Assembly (NCBI RefSeq): GCF_900659615.1
Contig: NZ_CAACUY010000027.1
Span: 1-64,000, forward strand
Source: Actinomadura fibrosa
Lineage (GTDB): Bacteria > Actinomycetota > Actinomycetes > Streptosporangiales > Streptosporangiaceae
Length of the DNA: 64,000 nt
Reading direction: 5' to 3'
Part shown: positions 8,079-16,673 of the stretch, in pieces
Layout of the letters: every line of letters begins with the position of its first letter
How positions within the stretch are numbered: position 1 is the stretch's first letter
The notes under the pieces: generated by a model
The model's input: only the letters and a program-made list of their open reading frames with translations
Databases searched by the model: none
Told to the model about the DNA's origin: nothing
Program-made: the position numbers and the translations under genes

Positions 8079-9500
8079 ATGAACGCCGAGATCGCAGAAC
8101 TCACCGCCACAATGCGCGGGCGTGGAGAATGGGAGCATCGGCGTTTCTTCCCGCCCGGCCCCAAGCTGGCCATCTGCCTTTCCGGTGGGGACGGCACCCT
8201 CGCGGGCCTGTCGGAGACCGAGCTGATCGAGGTCGCGGCGGCGGCGCGTCGGCAGACCGCCTGGGCGCAGGCGCGCGAGCTGGCCGCGATCGCCGAGCTG
8301 ACCCGCCGCCGCACGCGGGACGAGCGGGACGACCACCCCGACTACCGCGTCCTGTCGGCCCATGAGTCAGTCGTCGAGGAGGTCGCCGCCGCCCTCACGC
8401 TGACAAGTGAGAGCGCCGCCACCCAGGTCCACCTGGCCGAGCGTCTGCACACCGACCTTCCCGAAACGCGGCGCGCGCTGGAGGCCGGGCTGCTCGACCT
8501 GCCCAGGGCCCGCGCTATCAGTGACCTCACCGACCACCTTCCCGAGGACGTCACCGCCTCAGTCGAGGAAGCGGTCATCGAGCAGGCGTCGGAGCAGACC
8601 ACTGGGCAGTTGCGGCGCCGCCTGCGTCGCGTCGTCCAGCGACTGGCCCCTGAGCAGGTGGAACGCCGTAAGCGCGAGGCCATCGCCGGGCGGCGGTTGG
8701 AGGTTTGGGAGACGCAGGACGGCACCGCCGACCTGGCCCTGTGCGATCTGGCCGCCACCGACGCGCATGCCATCCACAACAAGATCACCGCGATCGCGCA
8801 CAGCCTGCGCCAGGACGGTGACGTGAGGTCTCTCGACCAGATCCGCGCCGACCTGGCTCAGCAACTGCTGCGCGGCACGCCCCTTCCCGAGGCCGCCCGA
8901 GCCGTCTTCACCGAACAGGTGGAACCCATCGCGCCCCCGGCCACTTCGCCGCCCAGCCTGACGGCAACGGCCGCCGTATCTGCCGAGGGAGCGCCCACCG
9001 CGTCCGTGCCGCTGGAGTGCCGCGACACCGCCGACGTACTCGCAGACGTGATCGGCGCGCGGCTGGCACAGGTCACCGAGTACGCCAGGAAGCAAGGGCG
9101 GCTCGACGGGCTCGACGCCCGGCTCCGGCACTCCGTCCGCGAACTCCAGGACCAGGTCGCCGCCGCCCGCGACGCGCACTGCGAGGCCGCCGACCACCGC
9201 CACACCGGGTACCGGCCGCCCGCCGCGATGCGCAAGGTGATCGAGGCCCGGCATCCGGTCTGCGTGTTTCCCAGTTGCAACCGCCGCTCCGACCGCTGCG
9301 ATCTCGACCACACCAGTCCCTGGAGCCAGGACGGGCAGGGCCGAACCTGCCCCTGCAACCTCGCCCCGCTATGCCGCCGTCACCACCGAAGTAAGCAATC
9401 TCCAAGGTGGGCGCTCTATCAGCCTTGGTCCGGCTTGCTCATCTGGGTCACGCCGGCCGGGACCTGGCATATCGTCCGTCCAGAACGCCGTCGGGAATGA
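8079..9500 (+). CDS. DUF222-HNH endonuclease-type protein (13E12 repeat family)
   Basis: 473 residues. The N-terminal 350 residues are the helical DUF222 region (LSETELIEVAAAARRQTAW...ELAAIAELTRRR). The C-terminus is an HNH nuclease with zinc-binding cysteines: CVFPSCNRRSDRCDLDHTSP ... CPCNLAPLCRRHHRSK. The DH pair and the terminal HH form the metal and active site. The family is widespread in actinobacteria and includes the M. tuberculosis 13E12 proteins, often tied to mobile or repetitive DNA; cellular role unknown. GGGAGGG precedes the ATG at good spacing. A hairpin terminator follows. Confidence 0.88.
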   Translation: MNAEIAELTATMRGRGEWEHRRFFPPGPKLAICLSGGDGTLAGLSETELIEVAAAARRQTAWAQARELAAIAELTRRRTRDERDDHPDYRVLSAHESVVEEVAAALTLTSESAATQVHLAERLHTDLPETRRALEAGLLDLPRARAISDLTDHLPEDVTASVEEAVIEQASEQTTGQLRRRLRRVVQRLAPEQVERRKREAIAGRRLEVWETQDGTADLALCDLAATDAHAIHNKITAIAHSLRQDGDVRSLDQIRADLAQQLLRGTPLPEAARAVFTEQVEPIAPPATSPPSLTATAAVSAEGAPTASVPLECRDTADVLADVIGARLAQVTEYARKQGRLDGLDARLRHSVRELQDQVAAARDAHCEAADHRHTGYRPPAAMRKVIEARHPVCVFPSCNRRSDRCDLDHTSPWSQDGQGRTCPCNLAPLCRRHHRSKQSPRWALYQPWSGLLIWVTPAGTWHIVRPERRRE

Positions 9501-9505
9501 GCTGA

Positions 9506-9530
9506 ACGGGCGCGACCGCCGCGCGCCCGT
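9506..9530. terminator. Bidirectional hairpin terminator
   Basis: ACGGGCGCG (9506-9514) pairs perfectly with CGCGCCCGT (9522-9530) around a 7-nt loop, lying between two convergent stop codons at 9500 and 9540. There is no U-tract, which is usual in high-GC actinobacteria. Confidence 0.65.
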
Positions 9531-9539
9531 GCTCCGGCG

Positions 9540-10094
9540 TCAGAGATCGCCTCGCTGGTAGCGGCGGTAGTGATCCGCTAGCTCGTCCGTGCGCATGGGC
9601 GGCCACAATGTCAGGACGCCCGTGTGGCGATCCACGATCAGGACGCGATCGTGGCCGGCGACACGAGCGATGAAACCCGCGTCGAACTCCTCGACCAGGA
9701 TCGCGCCGACGCGTCCAGTGTCATGGACGAACCAGGCGTCCGCGCGGCGCCACGCCTCGGCGCGGTCGATGGGCGCGGGATGCACGTGATAGGCGCTGAG
9801 GACGTCGGCGACCGCGCTGACCGTCCGGCAGTCGTCACGCCCGCAGCCGAGGCACATGTCGCCGCCGTGCGGGTCGGAACCATACCGGTGGACGCGCAGG
9901 ACGGTCGTCAGCGCGGCGGCGAGTCCCAGCACGAGCCGACGTCCCTCCTGGACGAACTGGAAGCTCGCCGCGTCCATGACATGACCGCCCGCGTTCAGGG
10001 CGGCGGCGATGGCGTCCGGGTTCGCCCGCATGGCGGCGGTCATCGCGGAACGGACCCGCTCCCCCGTCTGGACGTGCAGCGCCACGGGACTCAT
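9540..10094 (-). CDS. Hypothetical partner of the HATPase regulator
   Basis: 184 residues, no recognised domain. A cysteine cluster MCLGCGRDDCRTV in the middle could bind a metal, and the C-terminal half has a beta-strand pattern around RVLIVDRHTGVLTLWPP. The ATG overlaps the stop of the upstream HATPase gene (ATGA, 10091-10094), so the two proteins are made together. The larger open frame starting at 10301 is only an extension through the HATPase gene. A role as partner or target of the anti-sigma-like kinase is inferred from coupling alone. Confidence 0.65.
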   Translation of the reverse strand: MSPVALHVQTGERVRSAMTAAMRANPDAIAAALNAGGHVMDAASFQFVQEGRRLVLGLAAALTTVLRVHRYGSDPHGGDMCLGCGRDDCRTVSAVADVLSAYHVHPAPIDRAEAWRRADAWFVHDTGRVGAILVEEFDAGFIARVAGHDRVLIVDRHTGVLTLWPPMRTDELADHYRRYQRGDL

Positions 10095-10537
10095 GCCGCC
10101 GCGCACACCGCCTCCTTCTCGGTGAAGACGGCCGTGACGGTGCGGGCCTGCTCGTTGCCGAACCATCCCCAGCGCGACGCGATCGCGGACACCGTCCGCA
10201 GCCCGCGCCCTGACTCGGCGTAGACGTCCGCGACGGCCGCGGCCGGCTCGCTCGGCCCGCCCTCGTCGATGACGGCGACGGAGACCGCGCCGTCCGTGCA
10301 CGAGATCTCGACCGTGAACGTTCCACCGGGACGTCCGGACTTGGTGTGCCGTAGCGCGTTGACGACCAACTCGTCCACAGACAGCAGCACATCGTCGAGA
10401 AACGGGCAGCCGACCAGGAGGCAGCCGACGAACCGCCGGACCGCGCGGGCCTGCTCGACCTCACCGGGGAACGATCGCCGCCAGTACAGCGGCGGCACAG
10501 CCTCAGCCGTGGCCGCAGGAAGCATCACCGGGCACAT
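10091..10537 (-). CDS. RsbW-like ATP-binding protein (HATPase_c_2, anti-sigma type)
   Basis: 148 residues. The GHKL-type ATP-binding fold is visible: N-box SVDELVVNALRHT, the VAVIDEGG strand with the conserved Asp, and GRGL in the glycine-rich lid. Such stand-alone HATPases are abundant in actinomycetes, where they act as anti-sigma factors or serine kinases of anti-anti-sigma proteins. It lies divergent from an XRE-DUF397 cluster, the layout of AbaA/WhiJ-type developmental loci. No sigma factor or STAS protein is encoded next to it. Confidence 0.82.
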   Translation of the reverse strand: MCPVMLPAATAEAVPPLYWRRSFPGEVEQARAVRRFVGCLLVGCPFLDDVLLSVDELVVNALRHTKSGRPGGTFTVEISCTDGAVSVAVIDEGGPSEPAAAVADVYAESGRGLRTVSAIASRWGWFGNEQARTVTAVFTEKEAVCAAA

Positions 10538-10879
10538 GTGAACACCTTCGATCGAGGACGGACGGTCTCTGCGGATCAGCCGGACTCACCCGCCGACCGC
10601 AAGCCAATCGTCACAGTCCGCAGCCGTCCGAACACGGCATACAAGTCGCGTAGGCCCCCCGGAAGCCGCATCAGCACAAGCGGACGGCGCCCATGCCTTG
10701 TTCGGACGCGCGGGCTGCGCACGTCCAAATCTTGCACGTGCGGATTTTCGGCGATGGCCTCCAAGCTGCCTGAAGTCACTCACAGCGATCACGCGAGGGC
10801 AGTACGTTGCGAGCGATGTCGATTACCGGAAGTCGCAAACCCCCACGCACGTCGATCGTCCCGAACAAGGAGGGCGGCC
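10538..10879. other. Intergenic region between divergent regulatory genes
   Basis: 342 bp between the start codons of the HATPase gene (minus) and the XRE gene (plus). It must hold both promoters, but I could not identify a convincing -35/-10 pair or a palindrome. The open frames crossing it are shadows without recognisable similarity. Confidence 0.4.
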
Positions 10880-11761
10880 ATGCCCAGCCCGTACATCCGT
10901 CGCCGCCAGCTCGCGGTGGAGATCCGGAAGCTCAGGGAAGAGCGGAACCTGACGTCCGACGACCTCGCGGGCCTGGTGTTCCACTCCCGGACGAAGATCA
11001 CCCGACTTGAGAACGCCCAGGTCCGTCCCGACCTCGCCGAGATCATGAACATGCTCGACCTCCTGGAGATCACCGGCAGCCGGTACGACCGGCTCCTCAA
11101 ACTCGCGCGCGAGGCAGCGCAGAAGGGCTGGTGGGATCGCTACGGCATGTCCATGGGTCCGCGCCAGAAGCTGGCAGCGGATCTCGAATACAACGCCCGC
11201 ACCATCCGCTCCTACGACCAGACCGCGATACCCGGCGCCTTGCAATGTCCCAGGTTCGTCGAGGCCCTTGTCGATCTGGACCGCCTCCAACGCACGATCG
11301 ACTACGAGCCGAAGCGGATGACCGAAGCACGTGAGAAGCGGCAACACGAGCTGCTGCGCCCGGACGGTCCGTCATATGAAGTCGTACTCGACGAATGCGT
11401 GATCCGTAGGCTCGACGTGCCTGCGGATGCCATGGCCGCCCAGCTCCGGCACATGATCGCCGCTGTCTCCGAGGCAGAAAGGATCATCATCCGAGTCCTA
11501 CTGCACACCGCGCGCGTCCGAGGCGGTTTCCTCCCCAAGTCATCGTTCTACCTCTACACATTCCCGGACTCAGGTGACCCGCCGATGGGAGTAGTCGACA
11601 CAGCCACCACCGATCTCGTCCTGACGAAGCAGCGAGACGTGGCCCGCTATGCCGGGATGTACAACCGGCTACTGGAAGCCGCACTATCTATCGAAGAGAG
11701 CCTCGGCTTCTTCGACCGGGTGGCCAAACAGCTCACCGAGCAGACAGGATCGGAGACATGA
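10880..11761 (+). CDS. XRE-family regulator with DUF5753 domain (WhiJ-like)
   Basis: 293 residues. The N-terminus is a lambda-repressor type HTH: LAVEIRKLREERNLTSDDLA...HSRTKITRLENAQVRPD. The rest is the DUF5753 sensor-like domain, recognisable by GWWDRYG, YNARTIRSYDQTAIPGALQ, and the AREKRQHELL...YEVVLDECVIRR block. This architecture is the actinomycete family that includes WhiJ and AbaA-locus regulators of development. ATG 10880 has AGGAGG just upstream; the frame extends to 10538 without a plausible start. It is coupled by an ATGA overlap to the first DUF397 gene, its usual small partner. Confidence 0.9.
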   Translation: MPSPYIRRRQLAVEIRKLREERNLTSDDLAGLVFHSRTKITRLENAQVRPDLAEIMNMLDLLEITGSRYDRLLKLAREAAQKGWWDRYGMSMGPRQKLAADLEYNARTIRSYDQTAIPGALQCPRFVEALVDLDRLQRTIDYEPKRMTEAREKRQHELLRPDGPSYEVVLDECVIRRLDVPADAMAAQLRHMIAAVSEAERIIIRVLLHTARVRGGFLPKSSFYLYTFPDSGDPPMGVVDTATTDLVLTKQRDVARYAGMYNRLLEAALSIEESLGFFDRVAKQLTEQTGSET

Positions 11762-11946
11762 CTAAACACTTCTACGGCTGGCGGAAGTCGCGTCGCAGCG
11801 AACCGAACGGCCATTGCGTCGAGGTGGGACGGGCTGTCGACCGAACGATCGGAGTCCGCGACAGCAAGCTCGACCGCAGCCCCGTCCTCGAACTCACCCC
11901 GGCCGCTTGGGCCAAGCTCCTCGACGAGCTACGCCGCCAAACCTGA
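11758..11946 (+). CDS. DUF397 protein, copy 1
   Basis: 62 residues. Contains the DUF397 signature W-R-K-S-R-x-S (GWRKSRRSEPNGHCVEV) followed by IGVRDSKLDRSPVLELTPAAW. DUF397 proteins are encoded next to XRE-DUF5753 regulators and are thought to modulate them, probably by direct binding. It overlaps the regulator stop by four bases. Confidence 0.88.
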   Translation: MTKHFYGWRKSRRSEPNGHCVEVGRAVDRTIGVRDSKLDRSPVLELTPAAWAKLLDELRRQT

Positions 11947-11972
11947 CAACAGGCCACTCCGAGGTGATCAAG

Positions 11973-12167
11973 GTGAGCGGGACCGAGCGTTTCAACGGCT
12001 GGCGGAAGTCGCGGTGGAGCGAGCCGAACGGGGCGTGCGTCGAGGTTGGGCGAGCCTTCAACGGGACGATCGGAGTTCGTGACAGCAAGCTCGATCGCAG
12101 TCCCGTCCTCGAATTCACCCCCACCGACTGGGCCGCCTTGCTGGACGGGCTTCGGCGTACCGTCTGA
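11973..12167 (+). CDS. DUF397 protein, copy 2 (tandem duplicate)
   Basis: 64 residues from GTG 11973 (GTG 11964 is an alternative start). It is nearly identical to copy 1: RFNGWRKSRWSEPNGACVEV, then GTIGVRDSKLDRSPVLEFTP. High DNA identity over the full length points to a recent duplication. Differences cluster at the N-terminus and at RAVDR versus RAFNG. Both copies may serve the single upstream regulator, or copy 2 may serve a regulator elsewhere. Confidence 0.82.
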   Translation: MSGTERFNGWRKSRWSEPNGACVEVGRAFNGTIGVRDSKLDRSPVLEFTPTDWAALLDGLRRTV

Positions 12168-12185
12168 CCTGCGGAGAGGTGGGGG

Positions 12186-12923
12186 TCAGCCTTTTCCTAG
12201 GACGCAGAAGTCGTTGCCTTCTGGGTCGGCTAGGACCTTCCACGGGACGTCGCCCTGGCCCAGGTCGACGTCGGTGGCGCCGAGGGCTCGCAGGCGGGCC
12301 ACCTCTGCCTCCTGGTCGTCTTCGGCGTACGGCATCACGTCGAGGTGGATCCGGTTCCACCAGGACCTCGCGTCCGGCTTGCGGAGGAACTCCAGGTACG
12401 GGCCGACGCCCTTGGACGAGCGCAGGACGGCGTGGTCGTCGGTGACCTCGTGGAGGGTCCAGTCGATCGCCGCGTCCCAGAAGCGGGCCATGGCGCGGGG
12501 GTCCGCGCAGTCGACGATCACCGCGGCGATCGGGCCGGTGTCGCGGTAGATCTCGCGGGGCTCCAGCACGCAGAACACGTTGCCCTCGGGGTCGGCGAGG
12601 ACGGTCCACGGGACGTCGCCCTGGCCGATGTCGGCGGGCGTGGCGCCGAGGTCCTTCAGGCGCGCCACCAGCTCCGCCTGGTGGGCGGCGGAGGTGGTGG
12701 CGAGGTCCAGGTGGACGCGGTACTTCACCGTTTCCGGGTCCGGGACCTTGACGAGGTCGACGCAGACGGCGCTGGGGTCCGGCCAGTTGAAGCCCACGGG
12801 TTCCAGGTTGGTGACACCCGGTCCTTCGCTGGACGTGCCCCAGCCGAGGGCCTCCGCCCAGAACCGCCCGAGGGCTGCATCGTCCTGAGCCTTGATGTTC
12901 ACCTGGACAAGTCGCAACGCCAT
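12186..12923 (-). CDS. VOC-family (glyoxalase/bleomycin-resistance fold) protein, two domains
   Basis: 245 residues from the ATG at 12923 (MALRLVQVNIKAQD); an in-frame ATG lies four codons earlier. Two VOC modules in tandem each end in DVPWTVLADPEGNVFCVL or DVPWKVLADPEGNDFCVL, so the gene arose by internal duplication. VOC pairs form one metal- or ligand-binding site; typical members are glyoxalase-like, dioxygenase or drug-binding proteins. The substrate is not predictable. Confidence 0.85.
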   Translation of the reverse strand: MALRLVQVNIKAQDDAALGRFWAEALGWGTSSEGPGVTNLEPVGFNWPDPSAVCVDLVKVPDPETVKYRVHLDLATTSAAHQAELVARLKDLGATPADIGQGDVPWTVLADPEGNVFCVLEPREIYRDTGPIAAVIVDCADPRAMARFWDAAIDWTLHEVTDDHAVLRSSKGVGPYLEFLRKPDARSWWNRIHLDVMPYAEDDQEAEVARLRALGATDVDLGQGDVPWKVLADPEGNDFCVLGKG

Positions 12924-13480
12924 GCAGGTGATCATAAGCCCAGGTCGGCAGCGCTTGGACCCCTCAGGCTCGGCGGCGGCGTCCGCGCTGATGAGCCCTG
13001 CCCCTGGGGGTGAGGACGGACGTCGTGCGGCGCCGAGGGAGCAGGTGTCCGGCTCGGCGCCGGGCCGGCTTCCGGCTCGGGTTGAGGTCCTGGGGGATGA
13101 GCCGTTCTGGGCGCAGTGGCGGTGGAGGCTCGAAGTCCAGCTTCACCCGGGCCGGCGACATCTTGTGGAAGGACGCCAGCGGAGTGTTCAGCCGCCAGGG
13201 CTTCGTCCGGCGGACGGCCCAGGGCAGCACCGTGTGAGTTCGTGAAGACATGTTCTCTCTGAGACTGACATGAGGCCCATCGAGCACGGCCTCGGACGCT
13301 GGAGGACCGGGCGCGCACGGGCAGCCCGGCGAAGCCGACGGGACGGTCGGCTGGGAGTGAGCGGGAGAAGCGTCAGGTCAAAGAGCAGGCGGGGTCACGC
13401 GGTCGTCCTCTGTCCTCGGTGTAACGGGGCCGCAGGCAACGTATCGAAGCACGGAAGGGCGGCTCAAGCGGGTTTCCGTG
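12924..13480. other. Non-coding or decayed region
   Basis: About 560 bp between the VOC gene start and the end of the SWIM operon. Several short open frames run through it on both strands but give low-complexity Arg/Pro/Ser-rich products with no recognisable family and no ribosome sites. I see no RNA gene or clear repeat. It probably contains the VOC promoter and old decayed sequence. Confidence 0.4.
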
Positions 13481-13506
13481 GGGGCGGGCGGCGGGCGGCC
13501 CGCCCC
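13481..13506 (-). terminator. Terminator of the DUF4132-yehLMPQ-like operon
   Basis: GGGGCGGGC (13481-13489) pairs perfectly with GCCCGCCCC (13498-13506) around an 8-nt loop. The hairpin begins 8 nt after the TAA stop of the SWIM gene, as expected for an intrinsic GC-rich terminator without U-tract. Confidence 0.6.
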
Positions 13507-13513
13507 GGGGCGG

Positions 13514-15469
13514 TTAGCGGAGTTCGGCGGTGGTGAGGAGGCGGATGTGCGCGTCGGCCCAGGCTTGGGCCGTCTGGTGCGGGTCGTCGCCGCCCAGCAG
13601 GGACGCCAGGCGGCGAAGGGTGGCGGCGGTGGTGCGGAGGCCGATCCGGTCGAGGTCGTCGCCGGTGCGGGCGATGCGGTCGCGCAGGCCGTGCGGGACG
13701 TGGAGGAGGCCGCGGTGGGCGGCTTCGGCGCAGACGTCCAGGGCGGCGGTGAGGGCGTCGCCGAGCGGGTCGGGTGGACGGGCGGACGGGCCGTCCAGGG
13801 CCGCGGCGCCGTCACCGGGTGCGAGGTCGGGGACGGCAATGCCGTCCGGGCCCATGACGGCGAACGGGTCGAGGACGAGGCCGCCGCCTTCGCGGTGGAC
13901 GGCGCCGCTGACGTAGCGGGGGCGCGCGGCGAGTGCGGCGGCCAGGGCGTCGAGGGCGCCGGGGCGGCTCGGGGCGTAGTCGGCGGTGACGACGGCGGTG
14001 GTGCCCGCGGCGTCGGCGATCTGGGCCTCCAGCCGCTGCGCGCCGGGGTGGTAGCCGATGTCGCGGACCTCGGCGATCTCGATGACGCGGACAAGTTCCG
14101 CTTCGACGCGGGGGCGGACGGTCCGTGGCGGCAGCGCGGAGAGGGCGCGTTCCTCCGCTTTCAGGTCGCGGACGAGGAGCGTGGACGGCAGGCTCGTCCA
14201 CGCGTCGCCGAGCGGGGTGACGCTGGTCTTGGCGATGCGGCCCGCCGTGACGCGGACGACGCGGCCCGCGCTGCGGGTGGCGCTCTCGGAGACGACGTTG
14301 GCGGTGGCGAGGGCGCGCAGGGACGCGCCGAGGATGCGGCGTCCGGCGAGGTCGGCGCCGGTGAGGGTGTCGCCGTCCGGGACGGTCCACTGCCGTTTCA
14401 GGACGAGCACCGTGCCGCCGTGGGCGAGGAACACCTCGACGGTGCGGTCGTCGGCGGTGCCCGCGACGCGGCAGCCGAGGGCGGTGAGGCGGACGCGGCG
14501 CAGCGGCGTCTCGGCGGACTCGTCGGTGCCGAGCACCTGGGCGCGGGACGAGCCGTTGCGCGCGGCGCGGTGGCGGGCGTGGACCTCGGCGAGGAGCGCG
14601 GCGAGGCGTCCGGGCTCATAGTCGGCGCGGCGTTCGCGGTGCGCGTCGAGCTGCCCGGCGAGGTCGTGCACGGCGCCCGCGGGCCAGTGCAGGTCGCGGG
14701 CGGTGAGCTGCCCGGCGATGCGGCGGAGGCCGGTGGCGAGGACGGGTCCGGCGTGCGCCGCGCCTTCGAGGAGCACCAGGTCGACCTGTTCGAGGGCGGC
14801 CTCCAGGCCGGTCGTCGTCGTCCCGGCGGCCGCGGGTGTCGCCTTGCCGCCCACGTCCAGCCAGGACGCGGCGTCGGTGATGCCGCGTGCGTCGGCGGCG
14901 CGGAACGCCCAGACGGCGAGGACGACGACCTCGGCGCGGACGGTCGCGACGGCGTCGGTGTCCACGTAGCCGAGTTCGTCCGGGACCAGGAACCGGACCG
15001 TGCAGGACGGCAGCTCGACGCGCGGGACCGGGTCGGCGGCGGACGGGCGGTGGATCCGCGCGGCGTAGCCGGTCCGGAACGTGCGGCGGGCGGCGGTGAG
15101 GGCGCGCTGGCCGAGGACGCGGGCGAGCGCGTCGTCGTCGAAGGCGCCGGGCGACCAGTCGGTGAAGGCGGGCCGCGCCTCCGCGGCCGGTTCGGTGTGG
15201 TCGCGCTGGTAGGCGAGCACCAGGCAGATGCGGTGGCGGCAGGTCGAGGTGGCGGCGCAGGTGCAGGTCGCGGCCTCCAGCCCGGCCCCGGCGGGGAGTT
15301 CCGCCCGCGTGCCGTCCGGGAAGGCGCCCTGCACGCCGCCGTCGTCGGCGACGGTGACGGCCGGGCCGTTCCCGGCGTCCAGGTCCTTCGCGGCGCGCTT
15401 CACGAGGCCGCGGTTGGACAGCGCGGCCAGGGAGTCGGGCGTCAGGGCGAGGAGGTCCGCGCGGCTCAT
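13514..15469 (-). CDS. SWIM zinc-finger protein, YehQ-like
   Basis: 651 residues. A SWIM motif CxC-x5-CxH lies at residues 69-79 (CTCAATSTCRH), close to the N-terminus as in E. coli YehQ. The remaining 570 residues have no recognised domain and are mixed helix/strand. SWIM fingers bind DNA or proteins. It is the last gene of a six-gene operon and follows the vWA gene by 43 bp, with GAGGAG before the ATG. SWIM + vWA + DUF5682 + MoxR is the yehQ-yehP-yehM-yehL set, where the SWIM protein may be the substrate- or nucleic-acid-recognition subunit (inference). Confidence 0.82.
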   Translation of the reverse strand: MSRADLLALTPDSLAALSNRGLVKRAAKDLDAGNGPAVTVADDGGVQGAFPDGTRAELPAGAGLEAATCTCAATSTCRHRICLVLAYQRDHTEPAAEARPAFTDWSPGAFDDDALARVLGQRALTAARRTFRTGYAARIHRPSAADPVPRVELPSCTVRFLVPDELGYVDTDAVATVRAEVVVLAVWAFRAADARGITDAASWLDVGGKATPAAAGTTTTGLEAALEQVDLVLLEGAAHAGPVLATGLRRIAGQLTARDLHWPAGAVHDLAGQLDAHRERRADYEPGRLAALLAEVHARHRAARNGSSRAQVLGTDESAETPLRRVRLTALGCRVAGTADDRTVEVFLAHGGTVLVLKRQWTVPDGDTLTGADLAGRRILGASLRALATANVVSESATRSAGRVVRVTAGRIAKTSVTPLGDAWTSLPSTLLVRDLKAEERALSALPPRTVRPRVEAELVRVIEIAEVRDIGYHPGAQRLEAQIADAAGTTAVVTADYAPSRPGALDALAAALAARPRYVSGAVHREGGGLVLDPFAVMGPDGIAVPDLAPGDGAAALDGPSARPPDPLGDALTAALDVCAEAAHRGLLHVPHGLRDRIARTGDDLDRIGLRTTAATLRRLASLLGGDDPHQTAQAWADAHIRLLTTAELR

Positions 15470-15512
15470 CGGCGAGCTCCTCGGGGCGGCACCGCGACGG
15501 CGGACGCAGCGC

Positions 15513-16673
15513 TCATCGGCCGATCCTTTCGGCGACGAACTGGGCGAGTTGGCCGGGGGTCATCGCGCCGACGTGGGCGCCGACGTCGGCGAGGCGCTGG
15601 CCCATGTTCCGGTCGTAGGAGGGGTTGGCGTCCTCGTCCAGCGCGGCCAGCCCGAGGACCTGCGTGCCCTGCTCGACCAGCGCCTTCACCTCGCGGACGA
15701 GCCGTTCCGGGTCGCCGCCCTCGTAGAAGTCGCTGATCACGGCGACGATGGCGCGGCGGGGGTTGTCGACCAGGCCGGCGCCGTAGGAGACCGCGCGGGC
15801 GATGTCGGTGCCGCCGCCGAGCTGCACCTTCATCAGCAGCTCGGCGGGGTCGGTGACGTCGGAGGTCAGGTCGACGACGGACGTGTCGAACGCGACGAGG
15901 TGGGTGCGGAGGCCGGGCAGGCCCCACAGGCACGCGGCGGTGACCGCGGCGTGGATCACCGAGCCGACCATGGAGCCGGACTGGTCGACCAGCAGGATCA
16001 TCTGCCACTGCTCGACGTGCCGCCGCGTCCGCGACACGAAGCGCGGGCGCTCGATGTAGAGGCGCCGCTCGTCCGGGCGGTAGTGGGCGAGATTCGCGCG
16101 GACGGTGCCGTGGAAGTCGAAGTTGCGGGCGTTCTTGACGCGGCTCGGCCGCCGCGTCCGGGTGCCGTGGAACGCCTCGCGCACCTCCGTCGCGAGCTTC
16201 TCCATCAGCTCGCGGACGACCGCTTCGACGATGCGCCGGGCGAGGGCGAGGACCTCGGGGTTCATGAGGTGCTTGGTGCGCAGGACGGCGCGCAGCAGCG
16301 CCTGGTCGGGCTGGACGCGCTCCAGCACGGCCGGGTCGGTGACGATCTCGTTGATCTCGTAGCGTTCGACCGCGTCGCGTTCGAGGCGCTCGATCGTCTC
16401 CTTCGGGAACAGCCGGTGGACGGCGTCGAGCCAGTCGACGGGGGTGAGCGCGGACGGGCCGTCCCCGCCGGTGCGGTCGTCGGACCGGGACGGCTCGCCC
16501 GACCCGCCGCCCCCGCCGCGCCGCACGCCGCGCCGCGCCAGCTCCGGGTCGCGGCCGTAGAGCCAGTCGAGCGCCTGGTCGCGGTCGGCGGCCTCCGCGG
16601 TGAGCCCGCCCATGGACGGTTCGGCGGGCGTCCCGAGGACGAGCCGCCACCGCTCCAGATCCGGTGTCGTCAT
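15513..16673 (-). CDS. vWA-domain protein, YehP-like (MoxR partner)
   Basis: 386 residues. The N-terminal 210 residues are helical with a Gly/Arg-rich linker (RRGGGGGSGEPS) near 52-62. The C-terminal vWA domain has an intact MIDAS: DQSGSM at 230-235, GGGTD at 286-290 and ISDF near 313-316. MIDAS vWA proteins bind partners through a divalent metal and work with MoxR ATPases as chaperone-like remodellers, as in RavA-ViaA. The ATG overlaps the stop of the DUF5682 gene (ATGA). Length and gene order fit the YehP group. Confidence 0.88.
   Translation of the reverse strand: MTTPDLERWRLVLGTPAEPSMGGLTAEAADRDQALDWLYGRDPELARRGVRRGGGGGSGEPSRSDDRTGGDGPSALTPVDWLDAVHRLFPKETIERLERDAVERYEINEIVTDPAVLERVQPDQALLRAVLRTKHLMNPEVLALARRIVEAVVRELMEKLATEVREAFHGTRTRRPSRVKNARNFDFHGTVRANLAHYRPDERRLYIERPRFVSRTRRHVEQWQMILLVDQSGSMVGSVIHAAVTAACLWGLPGLRTHLVAFDTSVVDLTSDVTDPAELLMKVQLGGGTDIARAVSYGAGLVDNPRRAIVAVISDFYEGGDPERLVREVKALVEQGTQVLGLAALDEDANPSYDRNMGQRLADVGAHVGAMTPGQLAQFVAERIGR

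Noticed and set aside
12964..13287. Minus-strand gene of 107 codons
   Set aside because: Arg/Pro-rich product without recognisable family, ribosome site or conservation clue.
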